A stretch of 64,000 nucleotides of DNA from an uncultured Tidjanibacter sp. (GTDB lineage Bacteria > Bacteroidota > Bacteroidia > Bacteroidales > Rikenellaceae). Below the pieces are notes generated by a model that did no database searches, had not been told where the DNA came from, and saw nothing but the letters and a program-made list of their open reading frames with translations. Made by a program: the position numbers and the translations under genes. Numbering within the stretch: position 1 is the stretch's first letter; the number at the start of each line of letters is the position of its first letter. This document shows positions 25,481 to 34,382 of this stretch, piece after piece. Location of the stretch: assembly GCA_944326085.1 (NCBI GenBank), contig CALVCL010000001.1, positions 62,001 through 126,000 of the forward strand. The letters run 5' to 3'.

Positions 25481-26923
25481 ATGGAGAAAAACAGTTATAC
25501 TGTTGCGGCGATGCCATCTTTTGCGGCATTCGCATCGCGTATATTCGACGGATTGGAGTGCGGCGGATTTCATGCCGCTTATTACAGGGTTCTGGAAGCG
25601 TTTGCTCATGGCAATATTCGCAGGTTGATAGTTACGGTGCCTCCCCAGCACGGCAAGTCGCTCGGGGCTACCACCCTCCTGCCGGCTTACATTTTGGGTT
25701 TGAATCCGGACCTGTGCATAGCCATTGCGTCATACAGCGCCTCGTTGGCCAACCGTTTCAACAGGCGCGTTCAGCGCATAATGGACATGTCGGTTTATGG
25801 GGATATGTTCCCTGAGACTTCCATAAAGCGTCTGGGGGCACGGTCGGATTATGTGCGCACGGCCGATACGGTGGAGGTCGTAGGTCATGCGGGAGAGCTG
25901 CTGTCGGTCGGGCGCGAAGGTTCACTTACAGGCAATCGAGTAGATGTGTGCATACTCGATGACCTTTACAAGGATGCCATGGAGGCCAATTCGCCTGTTG
26001 TGCGCGACAACTGTTGGGAATGGTACACCTCGGTGGTGCGTACAAGGCTGCATAACGGTTCGCGCGAATTGATAGTTTTCACGCGCTGGCATGAGGAGGA
26101 TTTGATAGGTCGTATATTGGATAAGGAACCTTACGAAATGCTTACGTCGTGGTCGCAGCTCGACCGCACAGCTGATGACAAATGGCTGGTGCTCAATTTC
26201 GAGGCTGTGAAGCGGTCGCCTCCGAGCGAGATAGACCCACGTTCGGAGGGTGAGCCTCTGTGGGGAGAACGTCACAGTGCCGCGTTGTTGAAAGAGCGTA
26301 TGAAGCTCGATCCGTTTCGGTTCGAATGCATGTATCAGGGGCATCCGTCTGCCGCGCAGGGATTGCTGTACGGCAATCGTTTCGCCACATACGGGACTTT
26401 GCCCGATGTCCCGCTTCGCAGGGCCAATTACACCGATACTGCTGATACTGGCGACGACTATCTGTGTTCTGTGTGCTATGCAGTTGACAGCCGCAGGTTT
26501 ATCTATGTGACGGATGTGGTCTATTCGCGTGAAGGGATGGATGTCACAGAGGGACTTGTAGCTTCCATGCTGGAGGGCCAGCCAGGATGTGAGGTGCTTG
26601 TCGAGAGCAACAATGGAGGGCGCGGATTTGCGCGGGCCGTTTCGCGGTTGTGTCCGAACCACAGGGTGACGTGGTTCTGCCAGAGTGCCAACAAGGAGGC
26701 AAGGATACTGTCGAATGCATCGGCTGTCGGCCGCAACATCATCATGCCGGAGGGGTGGATGCGCATGTGGCCTGAATTTGCACACGACATTGTGACGTAC
26801 CGTCGTCAGTTCCGCAGCAACAGGTGGCATGATGCACCGGATGTGCTGACCGGTATAATAGAGCGCGAAATCAACGGGATGCTCGACAAAAAGATAAGGG
26901 CTCTCGGCTTTGGCAGCCGTTAA
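25481..26923 (+). CDS. Phage terminase large subunit
   Basis: 480 residues from the ATG at 25481. The ATPase half has Walker A PPQHGKS at about 54-60, Walker B VCILDD near 156-161 and the coupling segment FTRWHEEDL near 200-208. The RNase H-like nuclease half shows an acidic segment TADTGDDYLCSVCYAVD, then VLVESNNGGRGFAR and DAPDVLTGI. These could supply the metal-binding acidic residues, so both activities look intact. In phages this motor packages and cuts DNA. No portal, capsid, tail, integrase or lysis genes are near: the next gene is an unrelated PPOX protein. Composition does not stand out from its neighbours. Confidence 0.88.
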   Translation: MEKNSYTVAAMPSFAAFASRIFDGLECGGFHAAYYRVLEAFAHGNIRRLIVTVPPQHGKSLGATTLLPAYILGLNPDLCIAIASYSASLANRFNRRVQRIMDMSVYGDMFPETSIKRLGARSDYVRTADTVEVVGHAGELLSVGREGSLTGNRVDVCILDDLYKDAMEANSPVVRDNCWEWYTSVVRTRLHNGSRELIVFTRWHEEDLIGRILDKEPYEMLTSWSQLDRTADDKWLVLNFEAVKRSPPSEIDPRSEGEPLWGERHSAALLKERMKLDPFRFECMYQGHPSAAQGLLYGNRFATYGTLPDVPLRRANYTDTADTGDDYLCSVCYAVDSRRFIYVTDVVYSREGMDVTEGLVASMLEGQPGCEVLVESNNGGRGFARAVSRLCPNHRVTWFCQSANKEARILSNASAVGRNIIMPEGWMRMWPEFAHDIVTYRRQFRSNRWHDAPDVLTGIIEREINGMLDKKIRALGFGSR

Positions 26924-26927
26924 AAGA

Positions 26928-26956
26928 ATGGGGCGAACTCTGGAAGTTCGCCCCAT
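26928..26956. terminator. Hairpin after terminase
   Basis: A 12-base-pair stem (26928-26939 with 26945-26956) and five-base loop, right after the stop codon. No T run follows, so termination is likely but not certain. Confidence 0.6.
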
Positions 26957-27088
26957 GTCATCAGGTTAGGTTTATCAGGTTAATGAGGTACGGGAACTGT
27001 CCCGTAGTAACATCATAACAAAAGTAAATGAAATTTTCTGATAAGTCAAAAATATAGGCATAAAAATGCGTCCTGGCGTGGAAACGGT

Positions 27089-27574
27089 CTACCTGCGATG
27101 AGCAAGACTTTTGCATTTTCCGGAGGCGCGTTCTATGTCTAGTCTCAGCACAGCCGTTCGGTGAAACGATTTTTCGGCATATTTCAGCCCTGCCTCGGTG
27201 TATTCGGGAGAGTATTTGTTTATTATTAAAGACAGGGCATGCATGCGTTCCGTGTCGTCGGCAACCATGGAGATGCGGCCGAAGAGCATGACGCTTTCGT
27301 ATTCCGTGGTGAATTGCTGCGGCTTGGGGGCGGTGCGTCCAACCACGCAGAAACTGGCGCGGTTGTCGGAGGCTATGCGGCGCAGCTTTTCGCCTTCAGG
27401 GGCGCAATGCATGTAGATGTGCTCCTCTTCGGCCGCGAAGTTTACCGGAATGCCGTAACCTCCTTCACCTCCCAATGCGAGGAAGCCGTATTCTCCATCG
27501 CGGAGTATGGCCGCCGCACGTTCCTCGCTGAGAAGCCTGTCCTGTCGTCTGACAGTGGTGTTGTCGTAATTCAT
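27089..27574 (-). CDS. PPOX-class (pyridoxamine 5'-phosphate oxidase-like) flavoprotein
   Basis: 161 residues. A split-barrel flavin-binding fold of the NimA/PPOX type is suggested by AILRDGEYGFLALGGEGGYGIPVNFA, HIYMHCAPEGEKLRRIASDNRASFCVVG and ESVMLFGRISMVADD. Members are small cytosolic FMN- or haem-binding oxidoreductases; some reduce 5-nitroimidazoles, but that activity cannot be inferred here. Own -7 box on the minus strand at 27594-27601; divergent from the B12 operon. Confidence 0.85.
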   Translation of the reverse strand: MNYDNTTVRRQDRLLSEERAAAILRDGEYGFLALGGEGGYGIPVNFAAEEEHIYMHCAPEGEKLRRIASDNRASFCVVGRTAPKPQQFTTEYESVMLFGRISMVADDTERMHALSLIINKYSPEYTEAGLKYAEKSFHRTAVLRLDIERASGKCKSLAHRR

Positions 27575-27593
27575 ATGGCTCTGGGTTTTGTTG

Positions 27594-27601
27594 CAAATAT
27601 A
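27594..27601 (-). promoter_or_regulatory. -7 box for the PPOX gene
   Basis: TATATTTG on the minus strand, 19 bases upstream of the start codon. Confidence 0.55.
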
Positions 27602-27659
27602 GCCATTTTGTCGACGGGCGTATATTCATGATATGTATGGGTGTGACATGTTTTTTCCC

Positions 27660-27667
27660 TATCTTTG
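27660..27667 (+). promoter_or_regulatory. -7 box for the B12 operon
   Basis: TATCTTTG placed just before the cobalamin riboswitch, so transcription would begin at the riboswitch 5' edge. Confidence 0.6.
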
Positions 27668-27674
27668 CGGACGT

Positions 27675-27895
27675 ATGGGTTCCCGTTGCGGTAAGACCGC
27701 ACAAAATGGGATTAAAAGGGAATGTCGTGAAAGTCGGCAACAGTTCCCGCTGCTGTAAGTTCCCAGGAAGGCGTTGCCTTCCGGCAAAAGTTTCAGACAT
27801 GCATGCCACTGGCTTTCGGGTCGGGAAGGCGTCTGGGACGGAGCGAGTCAGAAGACCTGCCTGTACTGTTTGACGGATTTTGCCCCTGCGGAGAA
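27675..27895 (+). promoter_or_regulatory. Cobalamin (adenosylcobalamin/B12) riboswitch
   Basis: The leader before btuB has the ordered elements of the class: a first arm GGTTCCCGTTGCGG, GGGAATGTCGTGAAAGTCG and CGCTGCTGTAAGTTCCC near 27718-27765, GCCACTGGC near 27804, and a perfect B12 box AGTCAGAAGACCTGCC at 27846-27861. It should bind cobalamin and lower expression of the downstream uptake genes when B12 is plentiful. About 80 bases separate the aptamer from the ATG at 27975; these would hold the expression platform, whose structure I could not resolve. Confidence 0.95.
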
Positions 27896-27974
27896 TAGGC
27901 GAGCAACGGCAGTCGTTCCATTTGCGTCGTATCCGACGCGTATCCCCTCGGGCATATTCAGACGTTGATTTTGT

Positions 27975-30056
27975 ATGAATACCGACCATATGCAGAGGGC
28001 GAATAATATTGTAGACAGGGTGTTGCGTGCGTTATTCCGGAGGCTTTTGCTGTCGGCTGCCATGGTCGTGCCGTGCGGCGTTTACGGGCAGATGCCGGTC
28101 GCGGGATACGATGACAGACAGATTGACTCCCTGTTCCAGGATGCCGTTACCATAGAGGAGATTGTGGTTACCGCACCACGCACCTTGGAAATTGTACCTG
28201 CTCAGCGTCTTGAAGGTGCTGTGCTGCAAAAACTCGGCAACCACAACGTTGCAGATGCCATACGCTACTTTTCCGGTGCACAGATAAAGGATTATGGAGG
28301 TGTCGGAGGCCTGAAGACGGTCAATATACGCAGTATGGGCAGCGAGCATGTCGGAGTGTTTTTTGACGGCATGCAGATTGGCAATGCGCAGAACAGCGTG
28401 GTGGACCTTGGGCGTTTTTCGCTCGACAATATGGAATCCGTGTCGCTGTACAACGGACAGAAGAGTGCCATATTCCAGTCGGCCAAGGATTTTGCCTCGG
28501 CAAGTGCGATATACATGGAGACACGGCGCCCCGTGTTCGACAGTACCCGTACCGACAACCTGAAATTTACGCTCAAGGGAGGGTCATTCAAGACTGTCAA
28601 TCCTTCGGTGTTGTGGGAACATAAGTTCGGCGACAGGGTTCGCATGTCGGCCAATGCCGACTATCTATATTCGTCGGGTGAATACAAGTACCGTTATACC
28701 AATCTTGATGGATACGATACCGTTGCCGTGCGCAGCAACAGCGATGTGAAATATTTCCGTGGCGAGGCCACCGTATTTGGAGACCTTGATGATGGTGAGT
28801 GGCGCGGCAAGGCATATTATTACAGTTCCGAGCGCGGCTATCCCGGGGCGGTGGTGCGCGAACAGCCTGGCAAGCTGTTCTGTGAGGGACGCCAGTGGGA
28901 TACCGATTTTTTCGTTCAGGGCAGCCTTATGCGCAGACCGGTGCCGTTCTATTCGTTTTCGCTGAAAGGCAAGTATGCCTACAACTACATGCATTATCTG
29001 GAGGACAGCGATAACAACAAGTATATCAACAACCATTACCGTCAGCATGAGGCCTATGTGTCGTCGGCCAACATGTTTTCCATATTTCCGTGGTGGAGTG
29101 CCGACCTGTCTGTGGATTTTCAGTGGAACAGGCTTGATGCCGACCTCGTGGATTTCGTATATCCGAGCCGTTACACGTTGTTGGCCGCCGCGGCTACATC
29201 GATGCAGTTCAGCCGAGTATCGGTCCAGGCGAGTTTGCTATATACCCACGTCACCGACGTTACACGCCGCCGCGGGCAGCAGGCCGGTGCAAAGAACCGG
29301 TTTTCACCAACTGTGATAGTATCATACAAGCCTTTCCGCCGTCACGACCTGTCGATACGCGCCTTTTACAAGAACATATTCCGTATGCCGACATTCAACG
29401 ACCTTTATTATACCGAGATAGGCAATGCTTCGCTGAAACCGGAAGATGCCGTGCAGTACGATGCCGGCGTAACGTATGCGCGTAAGTGGCATCGCGGTTG
29501 GGGAACAGTGCATTTTGATGCACAGGCCGATTTTTATTTCAATCAGGTGAAGAACAAGATAATAGCCTATCCGGGTGTAAGTCAGTTCCGGTGGACGATG
29601 ATAAATCTCGGCTATGTCGAAATACGCGGTGTGGACATTGCTTTGGGCGGCATGCTTCGCAGGGGCGATTTTGCGGTGGATGTGCGCCTGAACTATACCT
29701 ATCAGGATGCCCAGGACCTCACCGATCCTGACGAAGAGTACTACGGCAACATGATACCCTATATACCAGACCACAGCGGTTCGGCAATCGTGGGACTCGC
29801 GTGGCGGGACTGGAGCCTGAATTACAGCTTCATATATACGGGCATACGGTATGTGACGCGCGCCAATACCCTGCAGGACTATGTGCCTGCATGGTATACG
29901 CACGACGTGACCCTGTCGCGCAGGATTAAACTGCAGCGGGCAGCCCTGCTTGTGTCTCTCGAGGTAAACAACATACTGAACCAGCAATACGAGGTGGTGA
30001 ACTGCTATCCCATGCCTGGTACTAATTTCAGACTTATAGTAAGCGTAACGTTATGA
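27975..30056 (+). CDS. btuB: TonB-dependent outer-membrane B12 receptor BtuB
   Basis: 693 residues. A signal segment is followed by VTIEEIVVTAPRTLE (TonB-box-like region), a plug domain (AIRYFSGAQIKDYGGVGGLKTVNIRSMG, then VGVFFDGMQIG) and a long beta-barrel with aromatic strands. It ends TNFRLIVSVTL. It carries cobalamin across the outer membrane using TonB energy. The riboswitch directly upstream makes cobalamin the substrate with high confidence. Its stop overlaps the start of btuG by four bases (ATGA). Confidence 0.95.
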   Translation: MNTDHMQRANNIVDRVLRALFRRLLLSAAMVVPCGVYGQMPVAGYDDRQIDSLFQDAVTIEEIVVTAPRTLEIVPAQRLEGAVLQKLGNHNVADAIRYFSGAQIKDYGGVGGLKTVNIRSMGSEHVGVFFDGMQIGNAQNSVVDLGRFSLDNMESVSLYNGQKSAIFQSAKDFASASAIYMETRRPVFDSTRTDNLKFTLKGGSFKTVNPSVLWEHKFGDRVRMSANADYLYSSGEYKYRYTNLDGYDTVAVRSNSDVKYFRGEATVFGDLDDGEWRGKAYYYSSERGYPGAVVREQPGKLFCEGRQWDTDFFVQGSLMRRPVPFYSFSLKGKYAYNYMHYLEDSDNNKYINNHYRQHEAYVSSANMFSIFPWWSADLSVDFQWNRLDADLVDFVYPSRYTLLAAAATSMQFSRVSVQASLLYTHVTDVTRRRGQQAGAKNRFSPTVIVSYKPFRRHDLSIRAFYKNIFRMPTFNDLYYTEIGNASLKPEDAVQYDAGVTYARKWHRGWGTVHFDAQADFYFNQVKNKIIAYPGVSQFRWTMINLGYVEIRGVDIALGGMLRRGDFAVDVRLNYTYQDAQDLTDPDEEYYGNMIPYIPDHSGSAIVGLAWRDWSLNYSFIYTGIRYVTRANTLQDYVPAWYTHDVTLSRRIKLQRAALLVSLEVNNILNQQYEVVNCYPMPGTNFRLIVSVTL

Positions 30057-31228
30057 GAAAATCGTTTCTTTACAGGATGTATCTGTTGATTGCGGTGTTT
30101 GCGGTCTGTTTTTCGTCATGCCGCAGGGAGCTCGGCATATTGCCGTCACGTCCGGAGATTGTGGGAGACGGCGAGTCAGGCGACATCAAGGGCTTTTTCC
30201 TGCTCAACGAAGGCAACATGGGCAGCAACACAGCATCACTCGACTACTACGACTACGAGACCGGAATATATCATGCCAACATCTATCCCGAACGCAACCC
30301 GACTGTAGTGCATGAACTTGGTGACGTGGGCAACGATATTGACATATACGGCAGCAAACTGTATGCGGTGATAAACTGCAGCAATCTTGTTGAGGTTATG
30401 GATGTGGCTACGGCGCGCCATGTCGGTACGGTATATATTCCCAACTGCCGTTATGTAACATTCGACGGCGGATATGCCTATGTAAGTTCCTATGCCGGTC
30501 CTGTGGAGATAGACCCCAATGCCCGTCTCGGATATGTGGCCAAGATTGATACTGCCACGCTTCAGGTTGTCGGCGAGTGTACGGTTGGCTACCAGCCGGA
30601 GGAGATGGTGGTCGTGGGCAGGAAACTGTACGTGGCCAATTCGGGCGGTTATCGCTGGCCGAACTACGACCGTACGGTGTCCGTCATAGACCTTGATACG
30701 TTCACCGAAACGAAGAAGATAGACGTCGCAATCAATCTTCACCGCATGGAACTCGACAATTACGGCAACATCTATGTATCGTCCCGCGGCGACTATTACG
30801 ATGTTCCGTCGAAGACCTATATCATCGACAGCCGTACTGACGAGGTTACTGATGTGCTGCATTTGTTGCCGTGTTCGGAGATGGCGCTGGCGGGTGATTC
30901 TCTCTATGTGTACAGCAGCGGTTACAGCAAATATACCGAGACCTACGATGCTTCGTATGCCATCTGGGACACGAAGCAGAAGAAGGTCGTGACGCGCAGT
31001 TTCATTACCGATGGTACCGATGAGGATATAGAGCGTCCGTACTGTCTTGCCGTAAATCCGGATAACGGTGACTTTTTCGTCTCCGATGCCAAGGATTATG
31101 TTGTGCCCGGCGAGCTTCACTGTTACGGCAGAGACGGACGTCGCAAGTGGTCTGTTACGGCTGGCAACATTCCTGCCCACATCGTCTTTACCCGTACGGC
31201 TCTTGTGCCGCTTGACGAACTTGAATAG
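30053..31228 (+). CDS. btuG: Surface B12-binding lipoprotein BtuG (beta-propeller)
   Basis: 391 residues. Lipoprotein signal ending CFSSC, then a seven-bladed-propeller-like repeat pattern of YVxN/xxVYV units (LNEGNMGSNTASLDYYDY, YGSKLYAVINCSNLVEVMD, VVGRKLYVANSGGY, TVSVIDLDTFTETKKI). This is the family of Bacteroides BtuG, which sits on the cell surface, binds cobalamin very tightly and partners with BtuB. The four-base overlap with btuB and the riboswitch support the call. Known for the family: BtuG can take B12 from host intrinsic factor; whether this copy does is inference. Confidence 0.92.
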   Translation: MRKSFLYRMYLLIAVFAVCFSSCRRELGILPSRPEIVGDGESGDIKGFFLLNEGNMGSNTASLDYYDYETGIYHANIYPERNPTVVHELGDVGNDIDIYGSKLYAVINCSNLVEVMDVATARHVGTVYIPNCRYVTFDGGYAYVSSYAGPVEIDPNARLGYVAKIDTATLQVVGECTVGYQPEEMVVVGRKLYVANSGGYRWPNYDRTVSVIDLDTFTETKKIDVAINLHRMELDNYGNIYVSSRGDYYDVPSKTYIIDSRTDEVTDVLHLLPCSEMALAGDSLYVYSSGYSKYTETYDASYAIWDTKQKKVVTRSFITDGTDEDIERPYCLAVNPDNGDFFVSDAKDYVVPGELHCYGRDGRRKWSVTAGNIPAHIVFTRTALVPLDELE

Positions 31229-31249
31229 CATATGTTTAAATTCAGAGAT

Positions 31250-32992
31250 ATGAAGATTTTCAGAACATTATTGACTTTGACGGCGCTGGTAGCGCTGGCA
31301 TCGTGTACGGGAATAGAGTCGGTAACCTCTCCCGAACCTCCAAAAATAGTACTCGAAGGCGATGAGCCTATTTACCGTGTCAAGGTCGGAGAGCCGCTTA
31401 CGCTTTCTCCGACGGTTCAGAATGCCGGTGACGATGCAGCCTACCGTTGGACCATAGACGGCAAGGTTGTCGGCACGGACCCGCAGTACACTTATGTCGG
31501 CGAGGAGGCCGGACAGGTATACATAATGTTCGAAGTGGTGAATGATGCCGGACAGGACCAGGCCGAGATGATGGTAGAGGTCATGCCGCTCAATGCGCCG
31601 GTCATAACACTTGCCGTGCCGGAGGACGGTTATTCGGTGTTGGTGGGTACGGAACTTGTCCTTGAGCCTTCGGTGGACAATGCCGAAGGGGCTTCGTTCA
31701 TGTGGACGGTTGACGGACAGGAGGTTGCCACAACGCAGAATTATACCTTCAGCAGCGATACCCCCGGCGAGTATGCTTTCAGGTTTTCGGTGACGAACGA
31801 GGACGGCGAGGATTATGTTGAGTTCTCCGTTTTTGTGAAGACCGAAGCGCAGATGGATTTCGTGTGGAGCTTCGAACAGCGTGAATACAATGTTACGGTT
31901 GGCCGCACGGTATATATCAGGCCCTATTATATCGAGGGGGCTTTTGACGCGACCTATTCATGGACTGTCGACGGAGAGGCAGTGGAGCCTTCGGATGTTG
32001 ACCTTACCTGTGCAGGTATTGAGCCTGCGGCACTTCTTGCCTTTACTCCCGAGGAGGAACGCACTTACGACATATGTCTCACCATGACCAACAGCTACGG
32101 CACCTCTAGCGCATCATTTAAGGTTAACGGCTGTCCGCAGGAGGGCACTTATCGTCGCACGGCTTCTGCTAACAGTTCGGCTGAATGCAACAAGGTGTAC
32201 GAGTTTCTGGCTGCTCCGGGTCAGTTTATCAACGAACGCTATACGGCTCTCACTTCCGAAGAGGCCTGTGCATATGCCGAGGAGCGTTTTGCAAGTGATG
32301 CATTCATATCGCTCGGGGCATTCGGAGGTTATGTGGTTGTAGGGTTCGACCACAGTATCGAGAATGACGGTGGTTACAACATCCGCATTGAAGGCAATTC
32401 TTTCACGAACTCTTCCGAGCCGGGCATAGTCTGGGTTATGCAGGACGAGAACGGCAACGGACTTCCGGACGATACATGGTATGAACTTAAGGGCAGCGAA
32501 TATGGTGCCGAGGGTTCGCATCTTGACTATGCTGTGACATATTACCGTCCGTCGGCACCGGGCCAGCCTGTGGCGTGGACCGACAACGAGGGAGGTTCAG
32601 GAGAGATTGACTATCTTTCGTCATTTCACAGACAGGACTACTATTATCCTTTGTGGGTCAGCGGGGATAGCTATACCGTTGTCGGACGCAAGCTCAAGTC
32701 GCGTACCGTGCAGAACGGCTCGATATGGGAGAACCAGGACTATGACTGGGGATATGCCGACAACTTCTCGACTTCCGACCGTCTGACCGGTGACGGCAAT
32801 AGCGGCGGAGGGGTGAATGCCAACCATTTCAAGATTGACAATGCCGTGACCTTCGACGGACGTCCTGCGAATTTGGCCTATATTGACTTTGTGAAGATAC
32901 AGACGGGTGTTCAGGCCAAGGCGCCGAGTATCGGTGAGGTTTCTACCGAGGTTTACGGTGTAAGCGACTACAACCTGATAAAGAACAATTAA
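31250..32992 (+). CDS. PKD-like surface lipoprotein of the B12 operon (possible BtuH-type B12 binder)
   Basis: 580 residues from the ATG at 31250 (MKIFRTLLTLTALVALASC, a clear lipoprotein signal); an ATG at 31232 only adds six residues. Three PKD-like beta-sandwich repeats are visible, with the pattern YRWTIDGKVVG, FMWTVDGQEVA and YSWTVDGEAVE. They are followed by a different C-terminal domain from about 300 (FISLGAFGGYVVVGFDHSIEN, NHFKIDNAV, DFVKIQTGVQ). Position after btuB-btuG, under the riboswitch, argues for capture of cobalamin at the surface. Bacteroides BtuH proteins fill that niche, but I cannot confirm homology. It ends the operon at a strong terminator. Confidence 0.8.
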   Translation: MKIFRTLLTLTALVALASCTGIESVTSPEPPKIVLEGDEPIYRVKVGEPLTLSPTVQNAGDDAAYRWTIDGKVVGTDPQYTYVGEEAGQVYIMFEVVNDAGQDQAEMMVEVMPLNAPVITLAVPEDGYSVLVGTELVLEPSVDNAEGASFMWTVDGQEVATTQNYTFSSDTPGEYAFRFSVTNEDGEDYVEFSVFVKTEAQMDFVWSFEQREYNVTVGRTVYIRPYYIEGAFDATYSWTVDGEAVEPSDVDLTCAGIEPAALLAFTPEEERTYDICLTMTNSYGTSSASFKVNGCPQEGTYRRTASANSSAECNKVYEFLAAPGQFINERYTALTSEEACAYAEERFASDAFISLGAFGGYVVVGFDHSIENDGGYNIRIEGNSFTNSSEPGIVWVMQDENGNGLPDDTWYELKGSEYGAEGSHLDYAVTYYRPSAPGQPVAWTDNEGGSGEIDYLSSFHRQDYYYPLWVSGDSYTVVGRKLKSRTVQNGSIWENQDYDWGYADNFSTSDRLTGDGNSGGGVNANHFKIDNAVTFDGRPANLAYIDFVKIQTGVQAKAPSIGEVSTEVYGVSDYNLIKNN

Positions 32993-33013
32993 CGGAGTTG
33001 TATAAGACAGGGG

Positions 33014-33050
33014 AAACGGAGTCCGGTATCTTAAATGCCGGACTCCGTTT
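33014..33050. terminator. Terminator of the B12 operon
   Basis: A 13-base-pair stem (33014-33026 with 33038-33050), 11-base loop, ending in TTT. It also faces the converging glycosyltransferase gene. Confidence 0.8.
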
Positions 33051-33066
33051 GTTATTGTACGTGCCG

Positions 33067-34182
33067 TTACAGCAGGCTTTTGTATACCGATGTAAGGTTT
33101 GCGGCTATCACTGGTTCGCGGAAGTTGCGGGCGTAGGCATATCCGCGGGCAACCATGTCGGCTGCTACCGTGCCGTTGTAGAGTATGCGGCGCAGGGCAT
33201 CGGCCATTTCCTCGCTGTCGTTTGGGTCGATGTATATGCATGCATCGCCTCCCGTTTCAGGGAACACGCCGCCGCGGGAAGTGATTACGGGTACGCCCGA
33301 GTTGAGCGCCTCGAGTATCGGTATGCCGAACCCTTCGTAGAACGACGGATAGACGAATGCCGATGCCATCTGGTATATGGCGGGCAGGTCGGCAAACGTT
33401 ACGCTGTGTAGCATCCTCACGCGGCTGCCAAGCCCGTTGCGGGCGGCATATTCCATGACACTGTCGGCATAGCGGGTATGGCGTCCGCATGCCACGAGGT
33501 CGATGTCGAGGGCTCCTTCGACCATGGCTCGTACGGTGAGCATAAGGTTCTTGCGCTCCTCTATCGTGCCGACACTGAGTATGTACCGTGATGGCAGCTT
33601 GTATATGTCTGCCACTTCGCGCCTGCGTTTATCGGACACGGCATGTTCGAATGCGGGATTGCATCCCTGATATACTATGTCTATTTTCTCCTGCGGGATG
33701 TGCCAGTAGTTTATCAGGTCGCCGGCCGTCTGTTGGCTTATCGCTATGATGCGGTCGGCATTGCGGCACGAACGCAGGTACTTGCGCGTATAGAGCCAGC
33801 GGTCAACAGGCTTGTACAGTTCGGGGTGGTGTACGAATATTATGTCGTGCATCGTCACGACGCTGCGTGCACCCGACCTGACTATGTCGGCAGGGAGCTC
33901 GTTGCTGAGCCCATGGTATATGTCCACGCCGCTTAGGCGTATGGCACGTGCCATTGCATAGCTTCGCCACAGCGAGCCTGAGGCTGCACGGATACCCTGG
34001 GGAGTGATGACACCCATGTTGTCCGGAATTTCAAATCCGTAGCGGTTGCCTTCCTTCGGTGTGAAAAGCGTGTATCTGTTTTCCGGAGCATGTTTTGCGA
34101 GCAGGCTTACAGTGCTTCTTGAGTAGTTGCCAAGTCCGCTGCCGTTGAAAAACAGTCTTTTCGCGTCGAACCCGATATTCAT
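33067..34182 (-). CDS. Glycosyltransferase family 4 (GT-B fold)
   Basis: 371 residues. The N-terminal Rossmann domain begins MNIGFDAKRLFFNGSGLGNYSR with a Gly-rich loop. The C-terminal domain has SVGTIEERKNLMLTVRAM and the GT4 EX7E-type segment FYEGFGIPILEALNSGVPVIT, followed by GGDACIYIDPND. These are retaining enzymes that use nucleotide sugars, often mannosyl- or glucosyltransferases for surface polysaccharides. Acceptor and donor cannot be read. It stands alone without a polysaccharide cluster; close to the B12 operon only by chance. Confidence 0.9.
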   Translation of the reverse strand: MNIGFDAKRLFFNGSGLGNYSRSTVSLLAKHAPENRYTLFTPKEGNRYGFEIPDNMGVITPQGIRAASGSLWRSYAMARAIRLSGVDIYHGLSNELPADIVRSGARSVVTMHDIIFVHHPELYKPVDRWLYTRKYLRSCRNADRIIAISQQTAGDLINYWHIPQEKIDIVYQGCNPAFEHAVSDKRRREVADIYKLPSRYILSVGTIEERKNLMLTVRAMVEGALDIDLVACGRHTRYADSVMEYAARNGLGSRVRMLHSVTFADLPAIYQMASAFVYPSFYEGFGIPILEALNSGVPVITSRGGVFPETGGDACIYIDPNDSEEMADALRRILYNGTVAADMVARGYAYARNFREPVIAANLTSVYKSLL

Positions 34183-34382
34183 GCCAAAACAGTGTTGTGA
34201 GGTTATACGCCCGTAAAGATAAGAAATGTATTGTAAAACAGTTGCACAGTCATGTTTTTAGTGTCTGCGGACGTTACGCCGGCATGCATATGGGAAATCG
34301 GATAAAAACAATTAAATTCGCAATATGTAAGGCTGTTTCCACAACGACGATGTACGGACACAGCCGTAAAAGACAGCGTCCT

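Noticed and set aside
24103..26923. Active prophage
   Set aside because: No integrase, portal, capsid, tail or lysis genes and no flanking direct repeats were seen; only a remnant or domesticated unit is supported.
27089..27574. NimA-type metronidazole resistance gene
   Set aside because: The PPOX fold is broad and nothing in the sequence separates a Nim reductase from other family members.
34197..34382. N-terminal extension of the thioredoxin-fold protein
   Set aside because: The frame is open but would bury the clear signal peptide that begins at 34383.
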